Below are positions 33,003 through 43,348 of a stretch of 64,000 nt of DNA, piece after piece. Location: assembly GCF_050947875.1 (NCBI RefSeq), contig NW_027460335.1, forward strand, positions 10,617,928 to 10,681,927, given 5' to 3'. Position 1 is the first letter of the stretch. Each line of letters starts with the position of its first letter. The notes under the pieces were generated by a model, which ran no database searches, was not told where the DNA came from, and was given only the letters and a program-made list of their open reading frames with translations. This stretch comes from Dermacentor variabilis. Taxonomy: Eukaryota; Arthropoda; Arachnida; Ixodida; Ixodidae. The translations under genes and the position numbers were made by a program.

Positions 33003-33192
33003 TGCCGCCAGGTGTCACGAGCCAGCGCTGAAAAACAAAGAAGTTGGGACTGGAACACGCGCTCAGCAAGAGACGGGCGCTGAAGTAGAAGAGGTAGAAG
33101 CTGAGGACGCCGGCTTAAATTATTGCACGCCATCTTGTTCAACCGCCTCCCTCGCCAATGCCGGGTACATCGTCTATTGTCTTTTCGTGACA
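33003..33192 (+). repeat. 3' LTR of the full-length Gypsy
   Basis: 190 bp, TGCCGCC...CGTGACA, followed by the ATAT duplication. Differs from the 5' LTR by one transition. Confidence 0.95.
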
Positions 33193-33196
33193 ATAT

Positions 33197-33769
33197 ATTC
33201 ACCTTCTGCCAGCGTGGGTGTTTAGCACAGTAGCTCTAGAAAGCGGGCTAAACATCGACGCTTGCAGAAGGTCAATAAATCTGGGTAAAACACTCGGCTT
33301 GTGTGCATGGAAGTTCGAAACTTTCATACGTTCATTGGTTCTCAAGTACGAATCTCACCACCGCTCGAGTTCTTCCTCTCGAATTTATTCTATTTTTTTT
33401 GCTATAGAGCGCATCGTGTTAAGCTTTACGGACGAACCGACCGAACGACGGACAAATTTTCTTATGGTCGCTTACAGACTAAAAAGATACCGCTTTCAAG
33501 AAAATTACCGACGATTACGTTACTTCCTAATGCGAAATTTGAGCGCAGCAAATAAGCTGTTTCACCTTTTGGATAGATTGAGGCAAAGAAATCGAGCAAC
33601 ACATGTATGCGCTATCACATAATTTTTTTTTTCACACGTATTCCTTTAACAAAGACTCCACTAACAGTTCTTGACAGTCATGAAGGAAGCTTTGTGGTCG
33701 GAGAAATAGACTGATATATGTTCGACTTGGTACACCAATGCTTGATTCTCAAAGACGAGATCTATACAA
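33197..33769. other. Intergenic, continuation of the Gypsy target
   Basis: The original target resumes here. An open frame of 134 codons (33218-33622) lacks motifs and paired splice signals and is not claimed. Confidence 0.4.
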
Positions 33770-34078
33770 GTGCCTCGCGAGGTTGTCACAGCCGTGGGGG
33801 AAGCAGAGGCTAAGCGCCGCCGCCGAGAAGACCCTGCCGTTCGCGCCGCCGAAGCGGAGGCTCATCGCCGCCGTCGAGAGCGACCAGCAGTAAGCGAGGC
33901 TGAAGCAGAAGCTCATCGCCGCCGCCGAGAAGACCCTGCAGTTCGCGCCGCCGAAGCGGAGGCTCATCGCCGCCGTCGAGAGCAACCAGCAGTAAGCGGA
34001 AGCGGAGGGGGGCGGCGTGTACACCCAGCGGCAAACGATGGGGGCAGAAGCGCGCGCAGCAAGCGGACAACACGATAA
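33770..34078 (+). other. In-frame 51-bp minisatellite encoding arginine-rich 17-residue repeats
   Basis: Four units start at 33800, 33851, 33902 and 33953, exactly 51 bp apart. Each encodes AEAEAHRRRREDPAVRA-like 17-mers, with odd and even units alternating as a 102-bp higher-order repeat. The open frame spans the array (102 codons, first codon 33770, stop at 34076). Comparable arginine/glutamate-rich repeats occur in some transposon-encoded and nuclear arthropod proteins, but there is no further domain or splice context. It may be an exon remnant or a plain minisatellite that happens to be open. Confidence 0.45.
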
Positions 34079-34571
34079 AGGGAGGAGGGAAGAGATAGCA
34101 GCGACTGACTGATGCCGCTGACGGCGATAGTGAGTCAACCCCAGCTATCCGCCACACAAGAACAGGGGGGGGGGACCCTTTCCTCCTCTTTCTGCATGGC
34201 GGCGATGGTGTTCTATGCAGTCACGTTATCTTGACTCTCTAGCGGCGTCAGCGGCATCCAGCGGTATCAGTCGGTCGCTGCTAGCGCTGGGGGGATGAAA
34301 GGGGGGCGGAGCTGGTTACGAGGCCGACGATGACGCCGACGACGACACGAAACCCAGGAACGGACGCCAAAGAGCTGCGCTCTAAAAGCGCGTACGCTCA
34401 CGTAGTGGGGCTGGTTTGATGCCGAATGCCAACTGTCACAGCTGTTCCGGTGGCACGTGCTGTCCACCCGTACAAGCGCCAAATGTGTTCTGAATAACCA
34501 CAATGTCTTCCGTGAAATTACGCAATTAGACGAAAAACCAAGCCAATTTATTTTTAGTGCAACAAATATAT
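34079..34571. other. Intergenic, no recognised gene
   Basis: Contains a G-run near 34166 and scattered GACGCC-type words. The last four bases (ATAT, 34568-34571) are the target duplication of the next Gypsy. Confidence 0.4.
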
Positions 34572-34728
34572 TGTTACACACGAGGTGTTTTAATGCAGAA
34601 CCAGATGGATCTGGTTGGTAGGCGCGGTTGTTGAAGAGCGGTCTCGCGGCAGCGTGGCTAAATTCGTTCTCTTCTTTCTCTCATCTGGTTGTCTGCGCGG
34701 CAGGCGTGGTTTACGACAGGTTGTGACA
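34572..34728 (-). repeat. 3' LTR of the degenerate Gypsy
   Basis: On the plus strand it reads TGTTACACACGAGG...GGTTGTGACA and matches 39745-39901 with ~14 differences. Confidence 0.92.
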
Positions 34729-34762
34729 TTTCCCCGCTGGCAGACGAAGCCCGCCGGGCGAG

Positions 34763-36231
34763 TCAGTCATCTCGTGGGTTGTAACGCCTCAGGCGCCCGA
34801 CGTGTGTCACGTCAGCCTTGGCCGAGCGTCGTCCACTGCTCGTGAAACGCGCAATGCGGTAGTTTACTTCGCTGAGGCGCTCCAGAATAACGTAAGGGCC
34901 GACGTAGTGGCCGAGAAACTTCAGGCACAAGCCACGCTTCCGCAACGGCGTCCAGAGCCGCACAAGATCCCCAGGATCGAAGTAAACGTGGCGGTGACGC
35001 CCGTCATAGCGTACCTTGGACCAGTCCTGCGATGCTAGGGTGCGTAGCCTAGCGAGGCGTCGCGCTTCTTCTGCTCGGCATAGCGCTTCTTCTGCTCGCG
35101 AGGCGTCGCGCTTCTTCTGCCCGTTGTCATGAATGAAGTACAGAAATATAGTGTCGAGGGTGTAGCGCGGCGGACGAGCATACAGAAGGAAAAATGGTGA
35201 GTAACCAGTGGACTCGCGTCTCGCGGTATTGAAGGCATAGGTAATGAAAGGCAAGATACTGTCCCAATTCTTGTGTGCTGAATCGACGTACATGGACAGC
35301 ATGTTGGCAACCGTTCTGTTCATGAGCTCGACCAGACCATTAGTTTGTCGATGGCAGGGTGTAGAATGGCGGAAGCTACATGAACACACACGAAGGGTTT
35401 CTTCAACGACGTCCGCGGTAAACTGTCACCCACGATCGCTGATTACTATGTGAGGAGGTCCATGCCGGAGTATAACGTTAGCCAGCAAGAAGATAGAAAC
35501 TTCTGTAGCTGTGGCCGATGGCAATGCGGCGGTCTCACAATAGCGGGTGAGGTGATCTACGCAAACGATAACCCAACAATTACCCTTGGAGGATCGCGGT
35601 AAAGGGCCCAGAAGATCTATACCAACTTGCTCAAAGGGGACGTTAGAAGGGGGAACTGGTTGAAGCAGGCCATGTGGCGCTTGTGGCGGACGCGTGTAGC
35701 GCTGGCATTGAGAGCAGCTGGCGACGTACCGTTCGATATCTTTCCGCATCTTAGGCCAGTAAAAACGTTCTTGAGCCCGGTAGAGTGTACGTGTGGAACC
35801 AAGATGACGGGAAGTTGGGTCATCGTGCATGGCGTGTAATACTTGGTGGCGAACGTTCTTGGGGACAACTAAGAGGTAGCGTGCACCGGTGGTCGGGTAG
35901 CTCTTCTTATACAGCGCGCCACCATCACGTAGGCGAAAGCGACTGCCTGCAGGTGGCTCCTGTGCTGCCGCGAAGAGCGGTTGTAAGCTCTCGTCCTTGT
36001 GCTGCTCGGATTTGACGGTACCCATATCCGGAAATTCTGAGGACACAAAAGCGATGTATTCATCAAAATTGTCCGCATAACATTCAGTTGTTTGAAGTGG
36101 CATCCGAGAGAGACAATCAGCGTGAGCATGTCGCGGCCACTTTTGTAGCAAATAACGAAATAGTATTCCTGTAGACGGAGGGCCCAGCGCACTGTCGTCC
36201 TGAGGGATCCCGCAGATTCACAAGCCAGCAT
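34763..36231 (-). pseudogene. Integrase and end of RNase H of the degenerate Gypsy
   Basis: Pieces in two or three frames give the end of RNase H (36317-36117, [22 protein letters not shown]) and the integrase zinc region (MHDDPTSRHLG..., CSQCQRYTRPPQ). They also give the core with VGIDLLGPLP and VISDRG (36151-35426), and after a frameshift the C-terminal half with HRQTNGLVELMNRT and a GPY/F-like GHYVGPYVIL (35389-34763). In HRQTNGLVEL the catalytic Glu is present. A short tandem duplication (GCGAGGCGTCGCGCTTCTTC at ~35050 and ~35100) inserts extra residues before the C-terminal module. Confidence 0.85.
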
Positions 36232-36784
36232 AGCGAATGATGATGTGTTATCATAGTGAAGGGGCGCCCATAAAGATACGAATGAAACCGTTGCACGGCG
36301 AAATGACCGCCAGACACTCTTGTTCGGTGACTGTGTAGTTGCGCTCGGAGCGGCTCAAGGACTGGCTAGCGTAAGAGATCACGTGCTCGCTGACGCCAAC
36401 ACGCTGAACTAGCACAGCACCGATGCCTACGCCGCTGGCATCGGTGTGAATCTCAGAAGGTGATGAAGGATCAAAGTGGCGAAGAATTGGTTAGGATGTC
36501 AACAGGAACTGGAGCTGGCGAAATGATGAGTCGCAATCTGCAGTCCACTCAAAGGGAACGCCTTTTTGGAGAAGGCGTGTAAGGGGATGAGCCATGTCAG
36601 CAAACCGGGGAATGAATCGGCGAAAATAGGAGCACAAGACCAAGAAACTTCTTAACTACTTGACAGAGTTGGGTACTCTAAATGCTTCTACGGCCGCAGT
36701 CTTTTGTGGATCTGGTCGGATGCCTTCTTTAGCGACCAGATGGCCTAGCACAAGAGTTTGTCGCTCCCCAAAACGGCATTTTTT

Positions 36785-37571
36785 TTAATTGGGCACAAGA
36801 CCCGCTTTCTCCAAGCAGTTCAAGACCAAATCCAAACGTTTGTTGTGTTCACTAAACGTTCGCCCGAAGATCACAATGTCGCCTAAGTAGCACAGGCAAA
36901 CTTCCCATTTTAAGCCGCGTAATATCGTGTCCATGAACCTTTCGAACGTTGCGGGCGCGTTACACAACCCGAAAGGCATCACGTTAAACTCGAATAGTCC
37001 GTCGGGTGTGACAAATGCTGTCTTTTCTCTGTCGTCCTTGTGTATAGAAATTTGCCAGTAACCTGACCGCAAATCGATTCAGGAAAAGTAAGATGCCGCA
37101 AAGAGACAGTCGATTGCGTCGTCAATTCGTGGGAGCGGATATACATCTTTTCAGTAACGGCGTTTAGGCGACGGTAATCAACACAGTACCGCCACGTACC
37201 GTCTTTCTTCTTCACCAATATCACGGGGGCTGCCCAAGGACTGGATAATTCTCGAATGACGCCTTTGCATAGCATTTCTTGGACCTGATCGCTGATTATC
37301 TTGCGTTCTGACGGGGATACACAATAGGGTTTTGTCGGATTGGCTGGACGGCTTCTGTGTTGATGAGGTGACGAGTTCTCTACGCAGTAATTGATGGCGG
37401 GCCATCGTGCTGCGCAAAGTCGAATACCGAGGTATGTTTCATAAGCAGGGCCATCAAAACTCCACGCTCGTGATCGCTGAGTGACTTATCAATCATGTAA
37501 AGTACCTTCGAGCTCCGGGGGCTCGAGACACTGGTTGCTCCTCCATCGGGGAACTCTGTAAGTACTGCCAC
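36785..37571 (-). pseudogene. Reverse transcriptase of the degenerate Gypsy, catalytic Asp lost
   Basis: Blocks [19 protein letters not shown] and FCVDY-like [29 protein letters not shown], and LPFGL-like MPFGLCNAPATFERFMD are clear across at least two frameshifts. The active-site motif reads YLGD (codons at 36878-36889) instead of YLDD, so the first catalytic aspartate is glycine. The enzyme could not polymerise. Confidence 0.87.
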
Positions 37572-38527
37572 GGATACGGGCGAGTCTTCCTGAAAGTGGC
37601 AATCTTTAGGCCTTGAGGTCGGACTGCCGCTTCACTGGAACAGTTTAGCGCCCACAGCCCCGCGCATACATCGGTCACTGAGACCACGCAGTGCGGAACT
37701 AACACATTTTTCTTGAGGCAGTTCCGATGTACAGGTTCCACTGCAGCGTCGAACGAGATAGGAGTCGGAGATGAACAAGCGACGGCAACATGCATCGCGG
37801 ATAAGGCGGGCACAACTGTACCCTCAGACACGCACAACACACTCTCCGGGCAAGCTTCATCTTCAAAGAGCACAGGTGAAACACTGGTGTCGACACTGAG
37901 TTCTCCCGTCCGGCAGTCAACATTCGCACCACACAATTGCAAAAAGTCAATCCACAGAATCACGTCATGCAAGGAGCGAGGAAGAACAGTAAACTCTGTA
38001 TTAAAAGCTTTCCCACCCAAAAACACATCCACGTTACACACACCAGCAGGGTATAATGATTCACCACTGACTCCACGGAAACTTGTGCACTGGTCCCAAC
38101 GAAACATAACCTTGTGTCCCAGAAGGCCTTTAAACCCCACACTCATGACCGAGGCAGTTGCTCCCGTGTCGAATAAAGCCATTGTAGAGATCCCATCAAT
38201 CGGTACATGAACCTTATTCTTTAGCATGAAAATAGTTGGAGGAAGTTGAGTCGGCAGCACACATTTTCCAGCGACCTCACCTCCATCGGCCGCGCTGGCT
38301 TGTTTCCCGGCGGGGGCGACACCAAACGGCGCCGAGGCAATGGGGACGTGAATCGCGGCCGAGGGGATGGTGATCGGGAGGCTCGGAAGGCTGGTGGTGG
38401 CATCAGAGTACGGTCGGAGGCAGGGGAGCGGTAGCGATTCCGGGTTCTTTCTTCTCCAAAGTAGGTCTCCTGGGTGGTGCATTGGTCCTCTCGAAAGTGG
38501 CTTCCTGAAGCGGAGTCTCCTGGCCAC
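37493..38527 (-). pseudogene. Protease and N-terminal pol of the degenerate Gypsy
   Basis: A 344-codon open stretch holds a retropepsin with ALFDTGATASVMS (DTG kept), FRGVSGESLYPAGVC and LHDVILWIDFL, where the last block corresponds to the usual ILG.DFL with G changed to W. It lies in the -1 frame relative to gag and overlaps it by ~300 bp, entering from the heptamer at 38302-38308. Confidence 0.85.
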
Positions 38528-39708
38528 TGAGTGCGCAGTGTACGACCGCTAGACCGCATAGTCGGCCCTGACGATTCGTAGTTTGATGCTCGGCGTCGGC
38601 TACAGTACCTAGCTATATGGCCAGGCATGCCGCAGCAGTAACACACTGGCGAAGGGCGAACTTCAGAATGCGGATTGAAGTATTCTGCCGAAGACATCGG
38701 TTGAGGGTAACGAGGCTCTTCCCCTTGAAAGTCGTAGGTAGCGGCGAGTCTTCGTGTACGAAAGTTGCGTGGGCGTGGATGAAAACGTTGAGGGGGCGAA
38801 TCATTGCGCGGTGGTTCGGTCGTAATGTAATGCCGTTCGTCTCTGGAGCCGTTAAGATTCGCGACGCTCACAGAGTCGTTCCAAGTATCCGAAGGGGGTT
38901 CCCAAAGAGTGTCTCGGAAAACGGAGGAGCTGCAACGTGGCGCCGCATAACGTACCTGTTCGTCATGTCGCTGGAGCTCCTCGCGGACTATCTGGCGGAT
39001 GGCGGACGAAAGGTGTGGGAGCGGAGGACTCGTGTCAACACTTGCTACAGCCGTTACTTTGGCCAGCCGTCCAAACTTTGGTGTAATTCGGCGATTCTTC
39101 AGCGCCTAGAACGTATGGCAGTGCCGTATCAGTTCTGATGCAGTGTGCAAGATCTCTTTACCAATGAGGAAGTTGTACACGTCTTCCACTATTCCTTTTA
39201 CCACGTGCCCCACTTTATCTTCCTCTGTCATTTGAGGGTTGACGGTTCGGCACAGCTTCTAAATTTCTTCGATATAGGTAGCGCAAGTCTCGCCGGGTAC
39301 CTGAGCTCTCTGGGCTAATTTGAGTTCACCACGTTTCCTCTTTGCGTCCGAGTCACCGAAACACTTTTTGATCTCCTCAACGAAGCGTGTCCATGTAGTT
39401 AGCATGTCCGTGTGGTTTTCATACCATACCAACGCCGTGCCGGCCAAGAAGAAAACAATGTTCCTAAGCTGACTGGCAGCGTTCCAGTTATTGTATTGGC
39501 TTACCCTTTCGTAATGGGTCAGCCACTCATCCACATCTTCCTCTGTCTTCGCCGAGAACGTGCGTGGCTCTCGGTAGTGCTGAATAGGGACTGGGCTTGC
39601 CAAGGCACTGCTGGTGAGGGTATTTTGCTCTGTGGCCATGATTGAGCGCGACGGCGAAAGTCCGGCGAGGCGACGGCTACGGCGTAGCTCTTGTACTGGT
39701 GGCTCCAT
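38221..39708 (-). pseudogene. gag: gag of the degenerate Gypsy, two in-frame TAG stops
   Basis: From ATG at 39708 one frame runs to 38221, interrupted only by TAG at 39259-39261 and a second TAG ~50 codons later. The N-terminal part has DVDEWLTHYERVSQYNNWN, aligning with the younger element. A CCHC knuckle, CYCCGMPGHIARYC, lies near 38640-38600, and a basic proline/arginine tail follows. Function as structural capsid/nucleocapsid is inferred from the family. Confidence 0.85.
38302..38308 (-). promoter_or_regulatory. -1 frameshift heptamer G GGA AAC (gag-pol)
   Basis: In the gag frame the minus strand reads CCG GGA AAC AAG. A -1 slip gives CAA GCC AGC, which is the protease frame. It is the same heptamer in the same phase as at 29364-29370, here not next to the gag stop but ~80 bp before it. 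Confidence 0.75.
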
Positions 39709-39724
39709 TGTAGGTCGTGGGAGT

Positions 39725-39742
39725 TACCCCGCACCTCCACCA
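39725..39742 (-). promoter_or_regulatory. Primer-binding site of the degenerate Gypsy
   Basis: Minus strand TGGTGGAGGTGCGGGGTA, two bases from the 5' LTR, identical to the site at 27896-27913. Confidence 0.75.
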
Positions 39743-39744
39743 AA

Positions 39745-39901
39745 TGTTACACACGAGGTGTTTTAATGCAGAACCAGATGAATCTGGTTGATAGGCGCGG
39801 TAGTTGAAGAGCGCTCTCGCGGTAGCTTCGCTAACGTCGTTCTCTTCTTTCTTTCATCTGGTTGTCTGCGCGGCAGGCGTGCTTTATGACAGCTTGTGAC
39901 G
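39745..39901 (-). repeat. 5' LTR of the degenerate Gypsy
   Basis: 157 bp; its last base on the plus strand (G) departs from the expected CA end (TGTGACG), probably by mutation. Followed by ATAT at 39902-39905. Confidence 0.9.
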
Positions 39902-39905
39902 ATAT

Positions 39906-41782
39906 GTTGTCTAGCACACTATTCCTTTATTAAAGCGAGAACTTTTCTTGAAGCGTTTAGTTATTCACTTTTTTGACAAATATTTTTGATGGTTTCCGCA
40001 CATTTCTTTTTAAATTGTGCGAAATTGAGCAAGCTGAGAAAAAAAGTTGAACGCCTAAATAAAACGATTCTTCCAAAAGTCCCTAGATTTTACCTTTTCC
40101 TCATAGATGCAAGAAACCTAATCAGAAAAAGTGCTGTGACTGCCAGCAAAACAAATTTCTCTGTTCTCATGTGTGACGGTCAGCGCTCCCGAGGTACACC
40201 GCCCCTTAATGTCACATTGCTTCACGTTAAATTAGAAAGAAAGAAATGAGAGCGTTAAAGAGTGGTAGGATTTTTCGCATGCTTCTGGGAAGTAGAGTGT
40301 ACTTCGGCCCACCAAAGAGAGAGAGAGAGAGAGAACTAAACAATACAGGCTCTGTATCTGTCTGTTGGGTAGCCAAAGGGGATAACAGAACACATACACA
40401 ATTTCAATACATATATTATTCGAACTTTCGAACACGAATCGAAGATTGCCTACTGAGTATTGGCATTCACAATTTCTCGCTTTTCTTCGGATTGAAAAAG
40501 CAAAAGAGAAAGTACCAAGAGAAACCCTAATTATTGTTTTGTAAAAAAAGCAACACATGGCGTGCATTCTGCTGAAGCCTAATTAACTCTTTTGGTACAC
40601 GTGTAAACATAAAACTGCATTTTTAAGGACGGGGCATTCACACGTGTTTTACAACACCATATGACTTTCTTCAAAAAAAAACTGGACCGATTACAGGTAA
40701 ACTCTTTCAACTGTTTGTGCATTGTATTCCTATCTACCGGAACAAAAGTTATTTCCCATTCTTTATGTTTGCAAGCGAAAACAATCCGGAAGTTATTTTT
40801 TGGCTAAAAGTGTGAGCAAGATTTTCCCTAAGTGTTGCCTGCGCAAACACAATTCTATGAAGCTGTTTAGAGATATTGCATATGAATCTAAAATAACTTC
40901 AAAATTGACAAGGTCGTTCAATCATTCATTTCGTAAACGAGGTTCACTGAAAAAGAATGCTGCGTCTGAAATTTCGTACTGAACCACATAAACTATTGAA
41001 GGCACCACCGGTTGATGAACCTAAACATAACCTAAACAGTCACACGCATCAGCACCCAGAACTTCGCGTCAACTGTCGTATTTATTTAGAATGCCAAAAC
41101 CGAGTCAATTATTTACCATACGACCCATATTACAAAGAGAGGTCCACATACCGAAACATAGGCTACCATTTTTGAGGCGATTTGTCTCTGTTTGTGTAAC
41201 TCGTATCCCACAGTGTATTATTGCATCTGTAAAGCCCCATTATTGACTTTGAGCCTCCTTTGTACTGTGGCAATTAGTGAAGGATTATGGCGCTCGCCAT
41301 AGTGGTAGGCCGCAGTTTAACTTTGGTCACATGGGGATTTGTACAGGAACCTAAAGCACCGAAAACGAGTGTCATAGCATTTTTCTTGCACCGAAACGCG
41401 GTCACCGCCACCGTGAATCACTGTTGCCCACTGTGTTCTCAGGATAATACACGTAACCAACTTAGCCACCACAGGTTTAATGAACAAACATCAGAGGTTT
41501 CTTATTTGTGAGGATACAGAACCAGCTTACATTGAGAAAGGGGCGGAAATAAAGCATGGTTAGGTGCAGTGCGAAGCCCTCTCTACTTGACGTGATGCTA
41601 CCCTTTTCTGGGAAAATCATTTCTGAGAGAAGAAATGTTCGTGCTGTCAATCGTGCTCACTGTACCGTTGTATGAAGCATCGAGATTGCGGAAGTCATAT
41701 ACAGTTACCAAAAGCTCGATTGGCTTGGAAACTGACGCCTGTAAGTCGTCCAATGTTTTCACTGTGCGAGCTCAATGCAGTG
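39906..41782. other. Gene-poor stretch
   Basis: AT-rich, with an (AG)n tract at 40313-40333. No coding frame is supported. The last four bases (AGTG, 41779-41782) are the left target duplication of the Gmr1-like element. Confidence 0.45.
40313..40333 (+). repeat. (AG)10 microsatellite
   Basis: Uninterrupted AG dinucleotides. A (GA) tract of this kind also terminates the I-type LINE at 55526, but the flank here does not match that LINE. Confidence 0.9.
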
Positions 41783-42341
41783 TGTTGCAAATGGGTCGCA
41801 AGCCCCAAGGGTAGCGTTGGCCTGGCAAAGGATGAGTGGACTGCTAACAGAACAACTTGTTTATTCTCGCATCGCAAAAGAGCAGCCGGTCAGGTCGACC
41901 GAAGTGGAGCAACGGGAGAGGACGTTACTTGACGGAAGAATTCGAAGCCTCTCTCCTGGCGTCCGGGGCAGCTGCTTTTATACTCTCGGAGTCGAGGGCA
42001 AGAAGGAACGCCTCGATAGAGGCGCAAGTGACGGCGGCGCCCGGACACGTTGTGACAAGAAGTGACGCATCCGTCGGGCCGGCGCCGGTCAGACCTCCTC
42101 GCTTCACAGTTGGGGAGATGCTCTCCCCGGCTGCCGCGCTTTGACAATAGTGGGCACGAACATGTACACACACACACACACACACACACGAAGACACGTG
42201 GCATTGAAACATGCCTGGACGTGCTTGGAGGAGGCGTTGGGACAGCGCTGAACTGGCCAAAATGTCCGCCGCTGTGAACGAAGCCCCGGCGTCCGTTGCA
42301 TCCGCGCCGGCTAGACCGCACGTCGGAGGCGAAACGTAACA
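41783..42341 (-). repeat. 3' LTR of the Gmr1-like element
   Basis: 559 bp bounded by TGTTGCAA...CGTAACA on the plus strand. It contains a TATAAAAG promoter word (complement at 41975-41982), an AATAAA signal on the minus strand, and a (CA)n tract of ~25 bp at 42165-42189. It lacks 38 bp present in the other LTR (45961-45998), a deletion between CCTG direct repeats. Confidence 0.9.
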
Positions 42342-42360
42342 TACCGCCCCGCCGGGAGAA
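42342..42360 (-). promoter_or_regulatory. Candidate polypurine tract of the Gmr1-like element
   Basis: Minus strand CTCCCGGCGGGGCGGTA immediately precedes the 3' LTR; G-rich but interrupted by C, so only a candidate. Confidence 0.45.
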
Positions 42361-42821
42361 GGAGATCCCGATGGTCAGGGGACTGCATCCGCTGTCCGGA
42401 GGGATGTCGCTCGATGATACTCATAAGCGAAGTCGGTCGTCCCTCGGCGTTTCTTGAGCGCAGCGCACAGAGAAGGCCTCGTTCTCATGTTCAGGTTCAC
42501 ACAGGACACTGCAAAGTAACTTCGGGAGAGTTGCCATTTTTGTTATCGTTCCCAGCAAGCGTTAGAACTACGCCGAAACTCAACCGCTCAGTCAGCAAGT
42601 ACGGCACAACCCTCACTAAGCCCTGCCAGGCTCTTTCCCCTTTTATACCACTGCCTAGTTCCTTACAGTAGTCTAGGAGCACTCAGAACGCGTCCACAAA
42701 TTGGAAAATTGCACTAGAAAGCACGTCATGACTTTGAAACCCTAAACAAAAGCATATGTTAAAAATACCGCCTCATGAAGAAAAACATCACTAACAAACA
42801 ACTTTGAGGCTCATTCCTACG

Positions 42822-42975
42822 TTAGGGGCCTCGACTTATGCTATCGGCGTTACCGTTGAGACTCCCCTTTGTGTAACGCACCTCAAAGGAATAGTGTTGC
42901 AAAGCGAGGCTCCAGCGCAGGAGGCGGCCATTTTTGGAAGAGATGGTCTGCAGCCATTGGAGATGGCAGTGATCC
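42822..42975 (-). pseudogene. RNase H C-terminal fragment after the integrase
   Basis: The frame reads TDHCHLQWLQ, then RLLRWSLALQHYSFEVRY and GSLNGNADSISRGP before the stop at 42822, i.e. the last ~50 residues of a Gypsy RNase H. It follows the integrase core directly, in another frame, so the junction is a deletion that removed RT and the RNase H active-site region. Confidence 0.8.
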
Positions 42976-43257
42976 GTCCCGAAGCATGCGAAGCGGAGAC
43001 CGCAGTGAGCGACCGTACACCAGCTCAGCTGGCGAAAACCCCGTAGTCGCATGCGGCGCGGTCCTTAATGCAAACATCACCCCAGGCAGACACAGCTCCC
43101 AGTCAGTTTGTTGTTCAAACCACAATGCTCTCAACACGCGCTTCATGACGGAGTGGAGCTTCCCAAGGAAATTCGACTGTGGGTGGTACACTGAGCTGTG
43201 TAACAGCTTTACCTCACACCTTTCGAGAAAGGCTGTCGTCAAAGCGCTAGTAAACAC
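42883..43257 (-). pseudogene. Integrase core, C-terminal half, lacking the catalytic Glu
   Basis: The stretch has TSALTTAFLERCEVKLLHSSVYHPQSN, then FLGKLHSVMKRVLR where family members have G.VE(R/K).H, so the catalytic glutamate is missing, apparently through a small in-frame loss. MFALRTAPHATTGFSPAELVYGR is the typical helix after the core. The reading frame continues past the deletion junction for ~30 meaningless residues. Confidence 0.75.
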
Positions 43258-43348
43258 TGTGCCCTGATCTGACTGGATTTCCGCAGAAAAACCAACTCGC
43301 GCAAATATGGACAGTAGTGCATTTACTATCTCAACTGAGCTGAGTTCT

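Larger units (their letters stand above)
27702..33192 (+). mobile_element. Full-length, nearly intact Ty3/Gypsy retrotransposon
   Basis: The 5.49-kb element has two 190-bp LTRs that differ by a single base (G at 27856, A at the matching 33157 position). It is flanked by a 4-bp duplication ATAT (27698-27701 and 33193-33196). Internal order is primer-binding site, gag, -1 frameshift, pol (protease, RT, RNase H, integrase, GPY/F), polypurine tract. No env or chromodomain is seen. The only visible damage is one TAG in gag. LTR identity indicates a very recent insertion, so the family may still be mobile in this genome. Confidence 0.95.
34572..39901 (-). mobile_element. Full-length but degenerate Ty3/Gypsy element
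   Basis: Two LTRs of 157 bp (34572-34728 and 39745-39901) in the same orientation bound a 5.3-kb element on the minus strand, flanked by ATAT (34568-34571 and 39902-39905). The LTRs differ at about 14 positions, so the copy is much older than the one at 27.7 kb. Gag, protease, RT, RNase H and integrase are all recognisable but broken. It shares the 18-base primer-binding site and the slippery heptamer with the younger element, although the LTRs are unrelated and the proteins diverged. Confidence 0.93.

Noticed and set aside
42469..42682. Short open frames on both strands near the end of the Gmr1-like element
   Set aside because: They lie in the 3' untranslated region between the RNase H stop and the LTR and have no motifs.
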